DNA of 64,000 nt. Source: Rahnella victoriana. Lineage in GTDB: Bacteria; Pseudomonadota; Gammaproteobacteria; Enterobacterales; Enterobacteriaceae. Under the pieces are notes generated by a model. That model was not told the origin of the DNA, did no database searches, and saw only the letters and a list, made by a program, of their open reading frames with translations. The translations under genes and the position numbers were made by a program. Location of the stretch: NCBI RefSeq assembly GCF_004330295.1, contig NZ_SJOJ01000019.1, positions 1 through 64,000 on the forward strand. Reading direction: 5' to 3'. Of this stretch, positions 37,087 through 50,458 are shown piece after piece (the stretch's first letter is position 1; each line of letters begins with the position of its first letter).

Positions 37087-37920
37087 ATGATTGTTGGCTG
37101 GCAGCAAATGGACTACATCACACCTTTGTCAGGTGGGTTTTATTACACCAGTGTCGCTATTTTCGGCTTGCTGTTGGGCAGCTTTCTCAACGTCGTCGTT
37201 TATCGCTTACCGTTGATGATTCAGCATGATGGCCAACAGGGTGAATGTGGCTTTAACCTGAGCCTTCCCGCATCGCACTGTCCGGCCTGTAAACACCCGC
37301 TGCAATACTGGCAAAATATTCCGGTGCTGAGCTGGTTGCTGTTACGCGGAAAATGCCATTATTGCGCAGCCCCGATCGCGAAAAGATATCCACTGACGGA
37401 AGCCGGTTGTGCCGTCATGTTTCTGGGTCTCTCCTTTCTGTTTACCACACCACTGAGCCTGTTGAGTGCATTATTGCTGTTCTGGTTTCTTCTCGCCCTG
37501 AGCCTGATTGATCTGGCGACTTACCTGCTCCCGGATCGCCTGACCCTTCCCCTGCTCTGGGCAGGATTATTGATTCATTCGATTTCCGGTGAGGTAACAC
37601 TTCAGGATGCATTATATGGCGCGGTCGCAGGCTATCTGGTGCTTTGGGTTTTGTACTGGGGAGTCAAAATCGTCAGTGGAAAAGAAGGGATGGGATACGG
37701 CGATTTCAAACTGCTGGCGGCGCTTGGCGCCTGGGTGGGCTGGCAGATGTTGCCGTATTTGTGCATTCTCGCCGCGCTTGCGGGGATCGTTTTTGCACTG
37801 GTGCGTGTGGGCCTTTATAAGATGTCAGAGCAAATCCCTTTCGGTCCTTGTCTGGCATTGGCTGGTGCGCTGGTTTACATCAGCCAGGAGAGCAGAACCA
37901 TCTGGCTGATGTTTAGTTAA
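37087..37920 (+). CDS. gspO: prepilin peptidase/N-methyltransferase GspO
   Basis: GspO cleaves the leaders of GspG-K on the cytoplasmic side and methylates the new N-termini. The 277-residue inner-membrane protein has the CxxC-CxxC zinc motif (Cys65, 68, 90, 93), Asp142 and Asp150 in the SLIDLATYLLPD segment, and the active-site motif GMGYGDFK with Asp206, among about eight hydrophobic helices. The ATG at 37087 is chosen because AGGA lies nine bases upstream. A GTG at 37006 would overlap gspM by 50 bp, and ATG 37063 has a weaker site. It converges on bfr with 11 bp between. Confidence 0.95.
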   Translation: MIVGWQQMDYITPLSGGFYYTSVAIFGLLLGSFLNVVVYRLPLMIQHDGQQGECGFNLSLPASHCPACKHPLQYWQNIPVLSWLLLRGKCHYCAAPIAKRYPLTEAGCAVMFLGLSFLFTTPLSLLSALLLFWFLLALSLIDLATYLLPDRLTLPLLWAGLLIHSISGEVTLQDALYGAVAGYLVLWVLYWGVKIVSGKEGMGYGDFKLLAALGAWVGWQMLPYLCILAALAGIVFALVRVGLYKMSEQIPFGPCLALAGALVYISQESRTIWLMFS

Positions 37921-37931
37921 CGCAGCAAAAA

Positions 37932-38411
37932 TTACTGAGATTCTTCTTTGAGCTGAGACTGAATGTAATTCTGGATACCGATACGACCGATCAATTCCAG
38001 TTCAGTTTCCAGCCAGTCGATGTGATGTTCTTCATCGGCCAGAATAGTAATCATTAAATCGCGGCTGACGTAATCATGCACCGAGTCTGCGTAAGCAATG
38101 CCTTCGCGTAAGTCTTTCGCGCCTTCCAGTTCCAGAAGCAAATCAGACTTCAGCATTTCCTCAACATCTTCACCGATATTGAGTTTTCCGAGATCCTGCA
38201 AATTAGGAAGGCCTTCCAGGAACAGGATCCGCTCAATATAGATATCGGCATGCTTCATTTCATCGATGGATTCATGATATTCGATACCGTTGAGGCGCAT
38301 CAGCCCCCAGTTTTTAAACATACGGGCATGCAAAAAATACTGATTGATGGCAACCAGTTCATTTCCAAGAAGTTTATTGAGGTGTGCAATGACTTTTTTA
38401 TCGCCTTTCAT
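37932..38411 (-). CDS. bfr: bacterioferritin
   Basis: Bfr forms a 24-subunit haem-containing shell that stores iron. The 159-residue four-helix protein has the ferroxidase ligands Glu18, Glu51, His54, Glu94, Glu127 and His130, and the haem-ligating Met52, the same length and positions as in E. coli. It follows bfd on the minus strand. Bfd supplies electrons to Bfr for iron release. Confidence 0.98.
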   Translation of the reverse strand: MKGDKKVIAHLNKLLGNELVAINQYFLHARMFKNWGLMRLNGIEYHESIDEMKHADIYIERILFLEGLPNLQDLGKLNIGEDVEEMLKSDLLLELEGAKDLREGIAYADSVHDYVSRDLMITILADEEHHIDWLETELELIGRIGIQNYIQSQLKEESQ

Positions 38412-38496
38412 AGGTAACTCCTCCGTTCCGGTATCTAAAGCGTAGATCCGGTTCAGAGTAAGTCAAAGAAAACACCTACTTTTTAGCGATGTATTT

Positions 38497-38691
38497 TCAG
38501 GCGATATTGTCGAATTGGGGTATCTGTTGTAATTCATCTTCCATTATCTGCCGCGCGACACGGACACACTTACCGCACTGCGTGCCCACCGGAACAAAAT
38601 TTCTGAGCTGCTGAAACGTCTGAGGCTGATAACGACGAACTGCCTGCCGTATCGTTTTATCACTGACACTGTTGCATAAACACACGTACAT
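38497..38691 (-). CDS. bfd: bacterioferritin-associated ferredoxin Bfd
   Basis: Bfd is a small [2Fe-2S] protein that reduces the bacterioferritin haem to mobilise stored iron. The 64-residue protein has four cluster cysteines (Cys4, Cys6, Cys39, Cys42) in VCLCN and TQCGKC. The ATG at 38691 gives the E. coli length; a start three codons earlier is less likely. It is separated from bfr by 85 bp and has a Fur-box-like sequence upstream, fitting iron-starvation induction. Confidence 0.97.
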   Translation of the reverse strand: MYVCLCNSVSDKTIRQAVRRYQPQTFQQLRNFVPVGTQCGKCVRVARQIMEDELQQIPQFDNIA

Positions 38692-38722
38692 AGAGACCAC
38701 ACTTCGAACAAAACCTGACCTA

Positions 38723-38751
38723 ACTGTAAATGAGAATGGTTATTATTGCAA
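38723..38751 (-). promoter_or_regulatory. bfd promoter with Fur-box-like operator
   Basis: On the minus strand TTGCAA (38746-38751) and TACAGT (38723-38728) are 17 bp apart. The spacer and -35 overlap GAGAATGGTTATTATTGCA (38732-38750), which matches the 19-bp Fur consensus at about 13 positions. Fur with iron would block this promoter, as described for E. coli bfd. Binding was not tested. Confidence 0.65.
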
Positions 38752-38790
38752 ATGCAGTTTGCATACTTCTGAGAACAAATTTCAGGCAAT

Positions 38791-38817
38791 AAAAAAGGGT
38801 GCCGAAGCACCCTTTTT
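38791..38817 (-). terminator. str operon terminator after tufA
   Basis: AAAAAGGGTGC (38792-38802), a CGAA loop and GCACCCTTTTT (38807-38817) form a strong hairpin with a stable tetraloop. On the minus strand it is followed by a U-run encoded by 38791-38796. It ends the rpsL-rpsG-fusA-tufA transcript 23 bp after tufA. Confidence 0.92.
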
Positions 38818-38839
38818 ATTTTGCAAAAATTATCAGCGA

Positions 38840-40054
<1,215 letters not shown>

Positions 40055-40095
40055 TCATAGAGAGAGCACGGGATCATTGTGTTTAAAACTGTGGC

Positions 40096-42219
<2,124 letters not shown>

Positions 42220-42306
42220 CTATAACTAGGACGTTCAAGTTCAGTTAACCCAAGCGGGTTGGCTTCTTGAAGCGCCCGCTTGGTTAGCATAACTACAGCG
42301 AAGTGA

Positions 42307-43317
<1,011 letters not shown>

Positions 43318-43339
43318 TTAGCTAATATGGGGACGCAGA

Positions 43340-43368
43340 ATTTTAGGGCTGACCTATGAGGGTGTCAA
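43340..43368 (-). promoter_or_regulatory. str operon promoter
   Basis: On the minus strand a consensus -35 TTGACA (43363-43368) and TAAAAT (43340-43345) are 17 bp apart, about 90 bp before rpsL. It matches the layout of the E. coli str promoter. Confidence 0.88.
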
Positions 43369-43391
43369 GAAATATACAGCACATCAGTGAT

Positions 43392-43679
43392 TCACCATGC
43401 TGTTTGCTGGGCATGTTTCTCAGTCAGCGCGACGAATCCAGTATAGTCGATCAACGTGATTTTGTGCGAAATTTGACCAACCAATCCCCGGGCAGCTAAA
43501 TCTTCGCTCAACACATAGACTGACTGCACCTGTTGAATCATCCGGTCACATGCCTCACTGCTATCCAGTGCGGCCAGTACGCCATCCTGCATCAGCAATA
43601 GTGCATCGTCCTGAGCAACCATATTAATAAGCAGTGAGAAATCACAATGTTGCGGGGAATGTGCAAGCGTAAAAAGCAT
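43392..43679 (-). CDS. tusB: sulfur-relay protein TusB
   Basis: TusB is a DsrH-family subunit of the TusBCD hexamer, which passes persulfide sulfur from TusA to TusE for 2-thiouridine at tRNA wobble positions. The 95-residue protein starts MLFTLAHSPQHCD and has the DALLLMQDGVLAAL segment. It lacks the active cysteine of TusD, as expected. It is the last of three ordered genes, tusD-tusC-tusB. Confidence 0.95.
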   Translation of the reverse strand: MLFTLAHSPQHCDFSLLINMVAQDDALLLMQDGVLAALDSSEACDRMIQQVQSVYVLSEDLAARGLVGQISHKITLIDYTGFVALTEKHAQQTAW

Positions 43680-43692
43680 GGAATATCCTGAA

Positions 43693-44052
43693 TTAAAACG
43701 TCATTACCACATCATAATCAGCCAGTCGTCCGCGAATTTCAGCCACTGATAACGGCTCGACGTCCAGAACCCAGTCGTGTCCGGCAGACAGACCCCGCGT
43801 CTTCAAAGACGTTTCGCAAACGAAACACTGATCGACATCGTAAAGAGATAACACGCCGAACGTGGCAATATAATTACGCGCTAAAATTTTTTCCGGCTGC
43901 TGGGATGGCATTAACTGAAAAACGCCATCCGCCATGAAAAAGACACCAATGTCTTCGGTCAGGGCGGAGGTGGCCAGCAAGGCATCCAGTCCTTCACGGC
44001 CTGCGGATGTTCCATGTGGTCCCTGCGTGAACACAAACGCGATCTTTTTCAT
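43693..44052 (-). CDS. tusC: sulfur-relay protein TusC
   Basis: TusC is the DsrF-family subunit of TusBCD. The 119-residue protein starts [20 protein letters not shown] and has the [12 protein letters not shown] and [10 protein letters not shown] segments matching E. coli TusC. It lies between tusD and tusB with short gaps, upstream of the str operon. Confidence 0.95.
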   Translation of the reverse strand: MKKIAFVFTQGPHGTSAGREGLDALLATSALTEDIGVFFMADGVFQLMPSQQPEKILARNYIATFGVLSLYDVDQCFVCETSLKTRGLSAGHDWVLDVEPLSVAEIRGRLADYDVVMTF

Positions 44053-44074
44053 TTTTGTTCCCTGCCCTCACGCA

Positions 44075-44467
44075 TCAGAACTGCACCAGACGGTCGCAGG
44101 TCAGCGAGGCTTCCGCCAGACTGCCCAGCCCGGTCAGGGTAAAACCCGGTTGTAAATTTGTCTGCCCGTGCCCCTGATTATGGGCTTCCGTTTCGTCGAT
44201 CACGCCACGGCGTAATGCGGCAGCAACACAGACATTGAGCGCCACCTGATAATCTGCCGCCATCCGTTGCCAGGAACGCACGAGATCGAATTCATCCGAT
44301 GCGGGAGCAGAAAGCACATTGCCGTTGAGCACCCCTTCGCGATAAAAAAACACGCTGTCGAGCTGGTGACCGCTGGCGATCAGCGCGAGAGCAAACTGAT
44401 AGGCGGCACTGGCCTGTTGCGTGCCATACGCAGGGCCGGTGACCAGCAGACAGTAACGCAGTTTCAA
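44075..44467 (-). CDS. tusD: sulfurtransferase TusD
   Basis: TusD is the DsrE-family catalytic subunit of TusBCD. The 130-residue protein has the sulfur-carrying cysteine at Cys80 in [13 protein letters not shown], which accepts persulfide from TusA. It starts [20 protein letters not shown]. Its start overlaps yheO by four bases. Confidence 0.96.
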   Translation of the reverse strand: MKLRYCLLVTGPAYGTQQASAAYQFALALIASGHQLDSVFFYREGVLNGNVLSAPASDEFDLVRSWQRMAADYQVALNVCVAAALRRGVIDETEAHNQGHGQTNLQPGFTLTGLGSLAEASLTCDRLVQF

Positions 44468-45186
44468 CGTTCGTTCCCCACCAGATCACCGCTTTTAAAC
44501 TGGCGGATATACAGGTAGACCGTGTGCTTGGAAATGTTCAGGCGATCAGCCACCTGGTTAATGGCATCTTTGATATCAAAAATACCCTTTTCATAAAGAT
44601 TCAGTACCACCTGACGATTCTTCGCATTGTTAGAAACGTTGCGGTCCGCGTTCACTTCTTCAATGGTGAATTCCAGCGTCTGCGCGACCAGATCATCGAC
44701 GGATGACGCGAAGTTCACCGACGAGGCGACTTCCTGCGTCTCAGGCGGCATAAAGGTCTGAATGATTTGCGAGAAAGGCACGTCAAGATTCATGTTAATG
44801 CACAGCAGGCCAATCACACGCTGCTCACGGTTGCGGATGGCGATGGTGACCGACTTCATCAGCACACCGCTTTTCGCGCGGGTAAAATAGGCTTTGGACA
44901 CATTGCTGTCCGCACCGGTCATGTCATGTAACATGCGCAATGCCAGATCAGTAATTGGTGAGCCGATCTTACGGCCGGTATGCTCACCATTAGCGATACG
45001 AACCGCCGAACATTTCAGGTCTTCCAGAGAATGCAGAACAATTTCGCAATGCTCACCAATCAGCATTGCCAGTCCATCCACCACGGCCTCATATGAAGAC
45101 AAAATCTCATGATCGACCTGGCTGAAAGGACGTTGGTCCAGCAAATCCAGTTCGCCGGTTTCGCCAGTTATAAGCGAATTAGACAT
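44464..45186 (-). CDS. yheO: YheO, PAS-like domain DNA-binding regulator
   Basis: The 240-residue protein matches E. coli YheO in length. It has an N-terminal PAS-like YheO domain (about 25-140, with [20 protein letters not shown]) and a C-terminal helix-turn-helix (about 200-235, [20 protein letters not shown]). It is a predicted transcription factor; its regulon is unknown. The ATG at 45186 matches the family start MSNSLxTxET. A GTG four codons upstream would sit directly on the AGAGGG ribosome site. It is first in yheO-tusD-tusC-tusB. Confidence 0.94.
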   Translation of the reverse strand: MSNSLITGETGELDLLDQRPFSQVDHEILSSYEAVVDGLAMLIGEHCEIVLHSLEDLKCSAVRIANGEHTGRKIGSPITDLALRMLHDMTGADSNVSKAYFTRAKSGVLMKSVTIAIRNREQRVIGLLCINMNLDVPFSQIIQTFMPPETQEVASSVNFASSVDDLVAQTLEFTIEEVNADRNVSNNAKNRQVVLNLYEKGIFDIKDAINQVADRLNISKHTVYLYIRQFKSGDLVGNER

Positions 45187-45398
45187 CGAAGCTACCACCC
45201 TCTATATCGCGCCTTCCAACGGGAGTCAGGACGCATTATTCATCATTTCAGGGTCGTTACTGTATCAAAAATACAGAAAAAACGGCCTTACGATTATATG
45301 GATCTGTGACGTTATGCCGGGGAGACAAAAGCGTCAAGTTATCATCATAGAGTAACCGCAACAAAAAGAGGGGCGGGTACAGAGAAAAGTGACGGGCG

Positions 45399-45428
45399 AA
45401 AAAAAACCGCCGCGTTAAGCGACGGTTT
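45399..45428 (-). terminator. fkpA terminator
   Basis: AAACCGCCGC (45404-45413) and GCGACGGTTT (45419-45428) form a 10-bp stem with one wobble pair and a 5-nt loop. On the minus strand it is followed by a run of U from 45399-45406. The rest of the 265-bp gap to yheO (45187-45398) holds the yheO promoter region, but no clear motif stands out. Confidence 0.85.
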
Positions 45429-45451
45429 CCGAACAGTAACCCGACACCCAC

Positions 45452-46303
45452 TTAGTTTGCTTTTGGTGCCGCTTCTGCTTCAGCAGGTTTCTCTGCTGTT
45501 TTTGGATCCGCTTTAGGCGCAGCTTTCACATCCAGCAGTTCAACATCGAACACCAGTGTGGAGTTAGCCGGGATCCCCGGGACGCCCGTTTTGCCGTAAG
45601 CCAGTTCCGGTGGAATGACCAGCTTGATTTTGCCGCCTTTCTTAATGTGTTTCAGGCCTTCGGTCCAGCCTGGGATCACACCGTCAAGACGGAAGGACAG
45701 CGGCTCACCACGGGTGTAAGAGTTATCGAACTCTGTACCGTCGGTCAGCGTGCCTTTGTAGTTGACGACAACGGTATCGCTGTCTTTAGGCGCTGCGCCG
45801 GTACCTGGTTTTTCTACCTGATACAGCAGGCCGGATTCAGTCTTCTTCACGCCTTTTTCTTTGGCGAAATCAGCACGGAATTTGTCGCCTTTGTCAGCGT
45901 TAGCTTTAGCGTCTTGTTCCATCTTAGCCTGTGCAGAAGCTTTCACACGGCCTTCGAAGGTTTGCAGAGTCTTCTCGATTTCCTGATCAGACAGTTTGCT
46001 TTTGTTAGCAAACGCGTCCTGAACACCCGCGATCAACTGGTCTTTATCCAGTTTGATGCCCAGTTTTTCTTGTTCTTTCAGGGAGTTGTCCATGTAGCGA
46101 CCCAATGATGCGCCGAGAGCGTATGCCGCCTGCTCGTCATCACTTTTAAACTTGGTCGTATCTGTTGCTGCCGGAGCAGCTGCAGCGGCTGGCGCAGGTG
46201 CAGCAGCGGCCGGTGCGGTGGCTTCAGCAGCCATAACCTGAGTGGCATTCAGGGCAAGCGCCATGGTGGTTGCCAGCAGAGTTACTTTAAACAGTGATTT
46301 CAT
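45452..46303 (-). CDS. fkpA: periplasmic FKBP-type peptidyl-prolyl isomerase FkpA
   Basis: FkpA is a periplasmic chaperone and prolyl isomerase. The 283-residue precursor has a signal peptide ending at NATQVMA (residues 19-25). An Ala/Pro-rich linker (about 26-52), a dimerising helical chaperone domain, and an FKBP domain (about 165-260, with VVNYKGTLTDGTEFDNSY and LAYGKTGVPGIPANSTLVFD) follow. A Lys/Ala/Glu-rich tail makes it longer than E. coli FkpA (270). The ATG at 46303 has GGAG six bases upstream. The open frame extends 30 codons upstream but lacks a signal-peptide start there. Confidence 0.96.
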   Translation of the reverse strand: MKSLFKVTLLATTMALALNATQVMAAEATAPAAAAPAPAAAAAPAATDTTKFKSDDEQAAYALGASLGRYMDNSLKEQEKLGIKLDKDQLIAGVQDAFANKSKLSDQEIEKTLQTFEGRVKASAQAKMEQDAKANADKGDKFRADFAKEKGVKKTESGLLYQVEKPGTGAAPKDSDTVVVNYKGTLTDGTEFDNSYTRGEPLSFRLDGVIPGWTEGLKHIKKGGKIKLVIPPELAYGKTGVPGIPANSTLVFDVELLDVKAAPKADPKTAEKPAEAEAAPKAN

Positions 46304-46364
46304 CCATTTCTCCAGGACCAGAAGCGTATGACCTCTGGTAATAATTACGAAAGTTCGGCGGTTA

Positions 46365-46393
46365 CTATAACTGTCCGTCTCACGACAAAACAA
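46365..46393 (-). promoter_or_regulatory. predicted sigma-70 promoter of fkpA
   Basis: On the minus strand TTGTTT (46388-46393) and TATAGT (46365-46370) are 17 bp apart, about 60 bp upstream of the fkpA ATG. The remaining 46394-46595 stretch before slyX shows no other convincing signal. Confidence 0.45.
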
Positions 46394-46595
46394 TCTCTAT
46401 ACACGCCATTAGCGTCATATTCAGACCTTTTTTACATCAATTAGTTTCGTCGGGTCATGGAGAGCGAAGATAAAGCGCCGCAGAGGTCAGGTAATCAGAG
46501 GGGTTTACGGGTAGAATCGCCGGTCTACAATACAGGATGAGGTTCCGGTCAGTGCTCGACCTGATCAATTTGAGCCACACAGCGAGGAAATGATG

Positions 46596-46814
46596 ATGAA
46601 CTCAGATACCGTTGAACAACGTCTGGAGATGCTGGAAAACAAACTGGCTTTTCAGGAAATCACGATTGAAGAGCTGAATTTGATCGTCACACAGCATCAG
46701 CTGGAAATGAGCAGATTGCACGACCATCTGCGCCTGCTGACAGACAAACTGCGCGCCAGCCAGCCATCAATGATTGCCGATCAGTCGGAAGAAACGCCGC
46801 CCCCGCATTATTGA
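46596..46814 (+). CDS. slyX: SlyX coiled-coil protein
   Basis: SlyX is a small conserved protein of unknown function, typically encoded next to slyD. The 72-residue protein equals E. coli SlyX in length and keeps [12 protein letters not shown] and the ending EETPPPHY. Heptad-like leucines predict a coiled coil. Three ATGs stand in a row. The third (46596) is chosen because GAGGA lies seven bases upstream and gives the family length. Confidence 0.94.
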   Translation: MNSDTVEQRLEMLENKLAFQEITIEELNLIVTQHQLEMSRLHDHLRLLTDKLRASQPSMIADQSEETPPPHY

Positions 46815-46832
46815 TACGGATTGCGACGCAAC

Positions 46833-46857
46833 AAAAAGGCGCCCTTGCGGCGCCTTT
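46833..46857. terminator. bidirectional terminator between slyX and slyD
   Basis: AAAGGCGCC (46835-46843) and GGCGCCTTT (46849-46857) form a perfect 9-bp stem with a 5-nt loop. A-runs on one side and T-runs on the other serve the converging slyX and slyD transcripts. Confidence 0.85.
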
Positions 46858-46880
46858 CGTTTATATCACTGTGCGGGCGA

Positions 46881-47486
46881 TTAATGACAACCGCAGCCGC
46901 CGTTACCGCCGCAACCACCTTTCTTACCGTGGTCATGGTCATGGTCGTGATCATGGCTGTGACCGTGGCCACCGCAGCAACCGTCACCGTGTTCATGGTC
47001 GTGACCATGATCATGGCCGTGTTCGCCGTGAACGTGGCCATGAGCCAGTTCTTCTTCGGTCGCTTCACGGATTGCCACAACTTCAACGTGGAAGTTCAGG
47101 TTCTGGCCAGCCAGCATATGGTTGCCATCAACCACAACGTGATCGCCATCTACTTCAGTGATTTCGACAGGAACCGGGCCCTGATCGGTATCAGCCAGGA
47201 AACGCATACCCACTTCCAGTTCGTCAACGCCCATGAATACGTCTTTAGGGACGCGCTGAACCAGATTGTCGTCGTAGTTGCCGTAAGCGTCATTCGCGCC
47301 AACATGCACGTCGAATACGTCACCAATGGCATGACCTTCCAGGGCAGTTTCCAGACCGGAGATCAGGGAACCATGGCCGTGCAGGTAATCCAACGGCGCG
47401 CTCACCGGAGATTCATCAACCAACACACCGTCTTCTGTACGTACCTGATATGCCACGCTGATGACCAGGTCTTTTGCTACTTTCAT
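46881..47486 (-). CDS. slyD: SlyD, FKBP-type prolyl isomerase and metallochaperone
   Basis: SlyD is a cytosolic prolyl isomerase with chaperone and nickel-delivery roles for hydrogenase maturation. The 201-residue protein has the split FKBP domain (1-70 and 130-150) with the IF chaperone insert between. It ends in a His/Cys-rich metal-binding tail (about 150-201) with many HGHDH repeats and several cysteines in GCCGG, GGCGG and GCGCH. The tail makes it slightly longer than E. coli SlyD (196). Confidence 0.97.
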   Translation of the reverse strand: MKVAKDLVISVAYQVRTEDGVLVDESPVSAPLDYLHGHGSLISGLETALEGHAIGDVFDVHVGANDAYGNYDDNLVQRVPKDVFMGVDELEVGMRFLADTDQGPVPVEITEVDGDHVVVDGNHMLAGQNLNFHVEVVAIREATEEELAHGHVHGEHGHDHGHDHEHGDGCCGGHGHSHDHDHDHDHGKKGGCGGNGGCGCH

Positions 47487-47684
47487 GATAACTCCTACCG
47501 TTGGAAACTCAATTTGTTGTCTGCGGGCGTTGCATAACGCACGCTACTTCGCTTAAGGCTAATTCAGTGACGGACGCCTTTCGATGAGATCATCCTGAAA
47601 AGCGTGACCGGATAAATTTGGCGAAGAGTGTAGCGGAAATCCGCGTCTCTGTACTAACAGCATAAAAAAACACGGGCGATAACG
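47487..47684. other. slyD-yheV intergenic region
   Basis: About 200 bp contains the slyD promoter region, with a possible minus-strand -10 TACACT at 47623-47633. A T-run on the minus strand after yheV could act as a weak terminator. No gene, repeat or strong signal is visible. Confidence 0.4.
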
Positions 47685-47888
47685 CTACTTCGGATCGAAA
47701 ATACCAATCACCTGCTCTTCCGGACGCAGCTTCTTACTGACCTGCGCATCCGTCTGACGCTGATGGTGTCCGCACTTCACGCACTCCACCACTTCAACCT
47801 GATCTTCCTGCCATAAAGCCAGTGTATCCATCGCCTTACATTTCGGACACACCGCGCCAGCGATGAACCGTTTACGGGTTGTAGCCAT
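47685..47888 (-). CDS. yheV: YheV zinc-ribbon protein
   Basis: The 67-residue protein has two CxxC pairs, CPKC and CVKC, forming a small zinc ribbon, and the conserved ending EEQVIGIFDPK of the YheV family. Its function is unknown. The ATG at 47888 matches the family start (MATxRKRFIAGA) and has GGAG seven bases upstream. It follows kefB with a gap of about 80 bp and is likely the third gene of kefG-kefB-yheV. Confidence 0.93.
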   Translation of the reverse strand: MATTRKRFIAGAVCPKCKAMDTLALWQEDQVEVVECVKCGHHQRQTDAQVSKKLRPEEQVIGIFDPK

Positions 47889-47966
47889 ATTACTTCTCCA
47901 AAAATTGCCGACATTGCGTCCGGTCAGTTTTCGATCAACCACCGAAATTATTTTTCCGCGACCGGA

Positions 47967-49775
47967 CTATTCGTCATCGTCCCAGCCATCAAGCTGGCGA
48001 CGTTCGTTATGCATTTCACTCTGGAAAATGTCTTCCAGCTCGCGCCGGGCTTCTTTCACACGGGAAATCTGCGCCACATCGCCACGGTTTTGCGGTACCA
48101 GTTCACGCAACATGCGCATGTCGAGACGACGAAAATGCTGCTGCGCGCGGTACGCACTGTGCGGATGCATACCCAGCGTGACCAGTGCTTTCTTACCCAG
48201 TTCAAGCGCGCTGGAAAAGGTCTCGCGGGAGAAATTCACCACACCCGCCTGCAACAATTCGTGTGCCTCCACGCGTCCGCGTGCGCGCGCCAGAATATTC
48301 AGATGCGGAAAATGCTGCTGACACAAATGCACGATGGTCATGGTGTCTGCCGGTTCATCACAGGTAATGACGATGGATTTCGCCTTCTCCGCGCCGGATG
48401 CCCTGAGCAGCTCCAGTTCGGTGGCATCGCCGTAATACACCTTGTAGCCGTATGTGCGCATCAGCCCGACAGCACTGATATCCCGCTCAAGCACGGTAAT
48501 GCGCATCTTGTTGGCCATCAGCAAACGCCCGATCACCTGGCCGAAACGGCCGAAGCCGACAATGATCACCTGAGGCTCATCATCCTGCACAAAATGTTTT
48601 TCGTCGCTTTCTTCACCGTCGTTGTAGCGTTTGACCAGGATCCGGTCGACCCACTGCATCAGCAACGGCGTGGTCATCATCGATATCGTCACCACCACCA
48701 GCAACAGGGAAAGCTGCGAGGAGGAAATCACTTTCTGCGCCCCTGCCGCCGAGAACAGCACGAAAGCAAATTCACCGCCCTGACTGAGCACCGCCGAAAA
48801 TTGCAGCCGGACTGAAGTGCGCAAACCAAACACGCGGGACAGCCCGTATAACACCGCACCTTTCACCGTCACCAGAATAATCACGCCTGCCAGCACCAGC
48901 AAAATGTGGGTGTACAGCACGCCCAGATTCAGCGCCATGCCGACGGAAATAAAGAACAGCCCGAGCAGTAAACCCTTAAATGGCTCGATAGCGATTTCCA
49001 GTTCGTGCTGATATTCACTTTCTGCCAGTAAAATCCCGGCGATAAAAGTACCGAGCGCCATCGAGAAGCCCAGCGTATCCATAAACAGCGCCGAACCGAG
49101 TACCACCAGCAATGCGGCAGCGGTAAACACTTCACGCACGCCGGAGGCCACAATCAGCCGGAAAATCGGCCGCAGCAGATAACGTCCGCCGATCAACATG
49201 CCGCCAAAGGCCAGCACTTTCAGGCCGATCATTTCCCAGTTATTGCTGCCTTCCGAACCGCCCGCGAGGATCGGGATCAGCGCCAGTGCCGGAATAACCG
49301 CAATATCCTGGAACAGCAGCACGGCGAAACCCAGCTGACCGCCTTCGTTACGCGTCATGCCTTTGTCGCGCATCAGCTGCAATGCCATCGCGGTGGAAGA
49401 CATCGCCAGCCCGATACCGCCGATCACCGCCGCCTGCCAGGAAAACTTCGTCAGATATAACAAACCGCCAAGCACCAGCGCAGTCAGGACCACCTGCCCG
49501 GCGCCGACGCCAAAAATTTGCCGCCGCAGCGCCCACAGCTTTCCGGGGTTCAGTTCCAGCCCGATGATAAACATCAGGAAAACCACACCCAGCTCGGAGA
49601 AATGCAGAATTTCATCCACGTCGCGGATAAAGCCCAGCCCCCACGGACCGATGGCAATCCCGGCCAGCAAATAGCCCAGCACCGCGCCGATACCCAAACG
49701 TTGAGCCAGCGGGACGGCAACCACCGCAGCGAACAAAAACAGCAGGATGGCCGTCGGAATATTTGATACGTCCAT
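47967..49775 (-). CDS. kefB: glutathione-regulated potassium efflux antiporter KefB
   Basis: KefB exports potassium in exchange for protons, which acidifies the cell and protects it from electrophiles. It is held shut by glutathione and opened by glutathione adducts. The 602-residue protein has about 12 membrane helices of the CPA2 exchanger fold ([30 protein letters not shown]) and a C-terminal RCK domain with the NAD-binding loop [13 protein letters not shown]. The ATG at 49775 gives the family start and overlaps the kefG stop by one base (TGATG). Confidence 0.97.
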   Translation of the reverse strand: MDVSNIPTAILLFLFAAVVAVPLAQRLGIGAVLGYLLAGIAIGPWGLGFIRDVDEILHFSELGVVFLMFIIGLELNPGKLWALRRQIFGVGAGQVVLTALVLGGLLYLTKFSWQAAVIGGIGLAMSSTAMALQLMRDKGMTRNEGGQLGFAVLLFQDIAVIPALALIPILAGGSEGSNNWEMIGLKVLAFGGMLIGGRYLLRPIFRLIVASGVREVFTAAALLVVLGSALFMDTLGFSMALGTFIAGILLAESEYQHELEIAIEPFKGLLLGLFFISVGMALNLGVLYTHILLVLAGVIILVTVKGAVLYGLSRVFGLRTSVRLQFSAVLSQGGEFAFVLFSAAGAQKVISSSQLSLLLVVVTISMMTTPLLMQWVDRILVKRYNDGEESDEKHFVQDDEPQVIIVGFGRFGQVIGRLLMANKMRITVLERDISAVGLMRTYGYKVYYGDATELELLRASGAEKAKSIVITCDEPADTMTIVHLCQQHFPHLNILARARGRVEAHELLQAGVVNFSRETFSSALELGKKALVTLGMHPHSAYRAQQHFRRLDMRMLRELVPQNRGDVAQISRVKEARRELEDIFQSEMHNERRQLDGWDDDE

Positions 49776-50329
49776 CAGACGATCCCTCCGTGCGGCAACG
49801 GGGATTGCAGCCATTCACCGTAGGCTTCAGCATGGTTTTGCAACACATCGGGTTTCTGACGTCGCGCCCAGTAAATAATAATCGGCGTCATCCAGTGCAT
49901 ATGACACATCGCCGATGTCAGTTCGAACGGACGCATAATGTCGGACATCGGATAACGGTTATAGCCGCCCGCACGGTAGGCACCTTCCGGTTCGCCGGTG
50001 GTCACCACTGAACGCCAGTATTTGCCGTTGAGGGCATTGCCGCCGGCCCCGCTGGCAAAACCCCGCGCCAGCACGCGATCCATCCATTCCTTCAATAGCG
50101 CCGGGCAACTGTAGGTATAAAGAGGATGCTGAAAGACAATCACTTTGTGTTCGCGCAGCAGCTGTTGTTCGCGGTGGATATCAATAAAAAAATCAGGATA
50201 GTGGGCATACAAATCATGCACGGTGACATGTTCAAGCCGCTGTGCCTGTTGTAACAAAACGCGATTGGCGACCGAATCGGGTGATTCCGGATGGGCGTAC
50301 AGCAGCAAAACCTTTGGTGGCTGCGACAT
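49775..50329 (-). CDS. kefG: KefG, ancillary oxidoreductase subunit of KefB
   Basis: KefG is a quinone-oxidoreductase-like flavodoxin-fold protein required for full KefB activity. The 184-residue protein equals E. coli KefG in length and has the flavin-binding-type segment [20 protein letters not shown]. The ATG at 50329 has a near-perfect GGAGG five bases upstream. An in-frame start 18 codons earlier has no such site. Confidence 0.96.
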   Translation of the reverse strand: MSQPPKVLLLYAHPESPDSVANRVLLQQAQRLEHVTVHDLYAHYPDFFIDIHREQQLLREHKVIVFQHPLYTYSCPALLKEWMDRVLARGFASGAGGNALNGKYWRSVVTTGEPEGAYRAGGYNRYPMSDIMRPFELTSAMCHMHWMTPIIIYWARRQKPDVLQNHAEAYGEWLQSPLPHGGIV

Positions 50330-50458
50330 CAATACCTCCAAAGCGTCGTCAGGGTGCGGTTTTTCCGTTACCATGCTTCGCAAAGACTAAATGGGACGCG
50401 ATACGTCTTGTTTAAACGAATTTCATGACAATTTAACATACTCTCAACACGGCGCTTT

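Noticed and set aside
46328-46358. A sigma-E promoter for fkpA: CGAACTT (46352-46358) and GTCATA (46328-46333) on the minus strand.
   Set aside because: The spacing is 18 bp between the elements, two or three longer than usual for sigma-E. A sigma-70 promoter with good spacing lies just upstream.
46304-46393. A 30-codon N-terminal extension of fkpA.
   Set aside because: It lies upstream of the signal peptide and a well-placed ribosome site (GGAG), and would bury the secretion signal.
47487-47684. A strong terminator for yheV.
   Set aside because: Only a 3-bp stem precedes the T-run on the minus strand, too weak to call.
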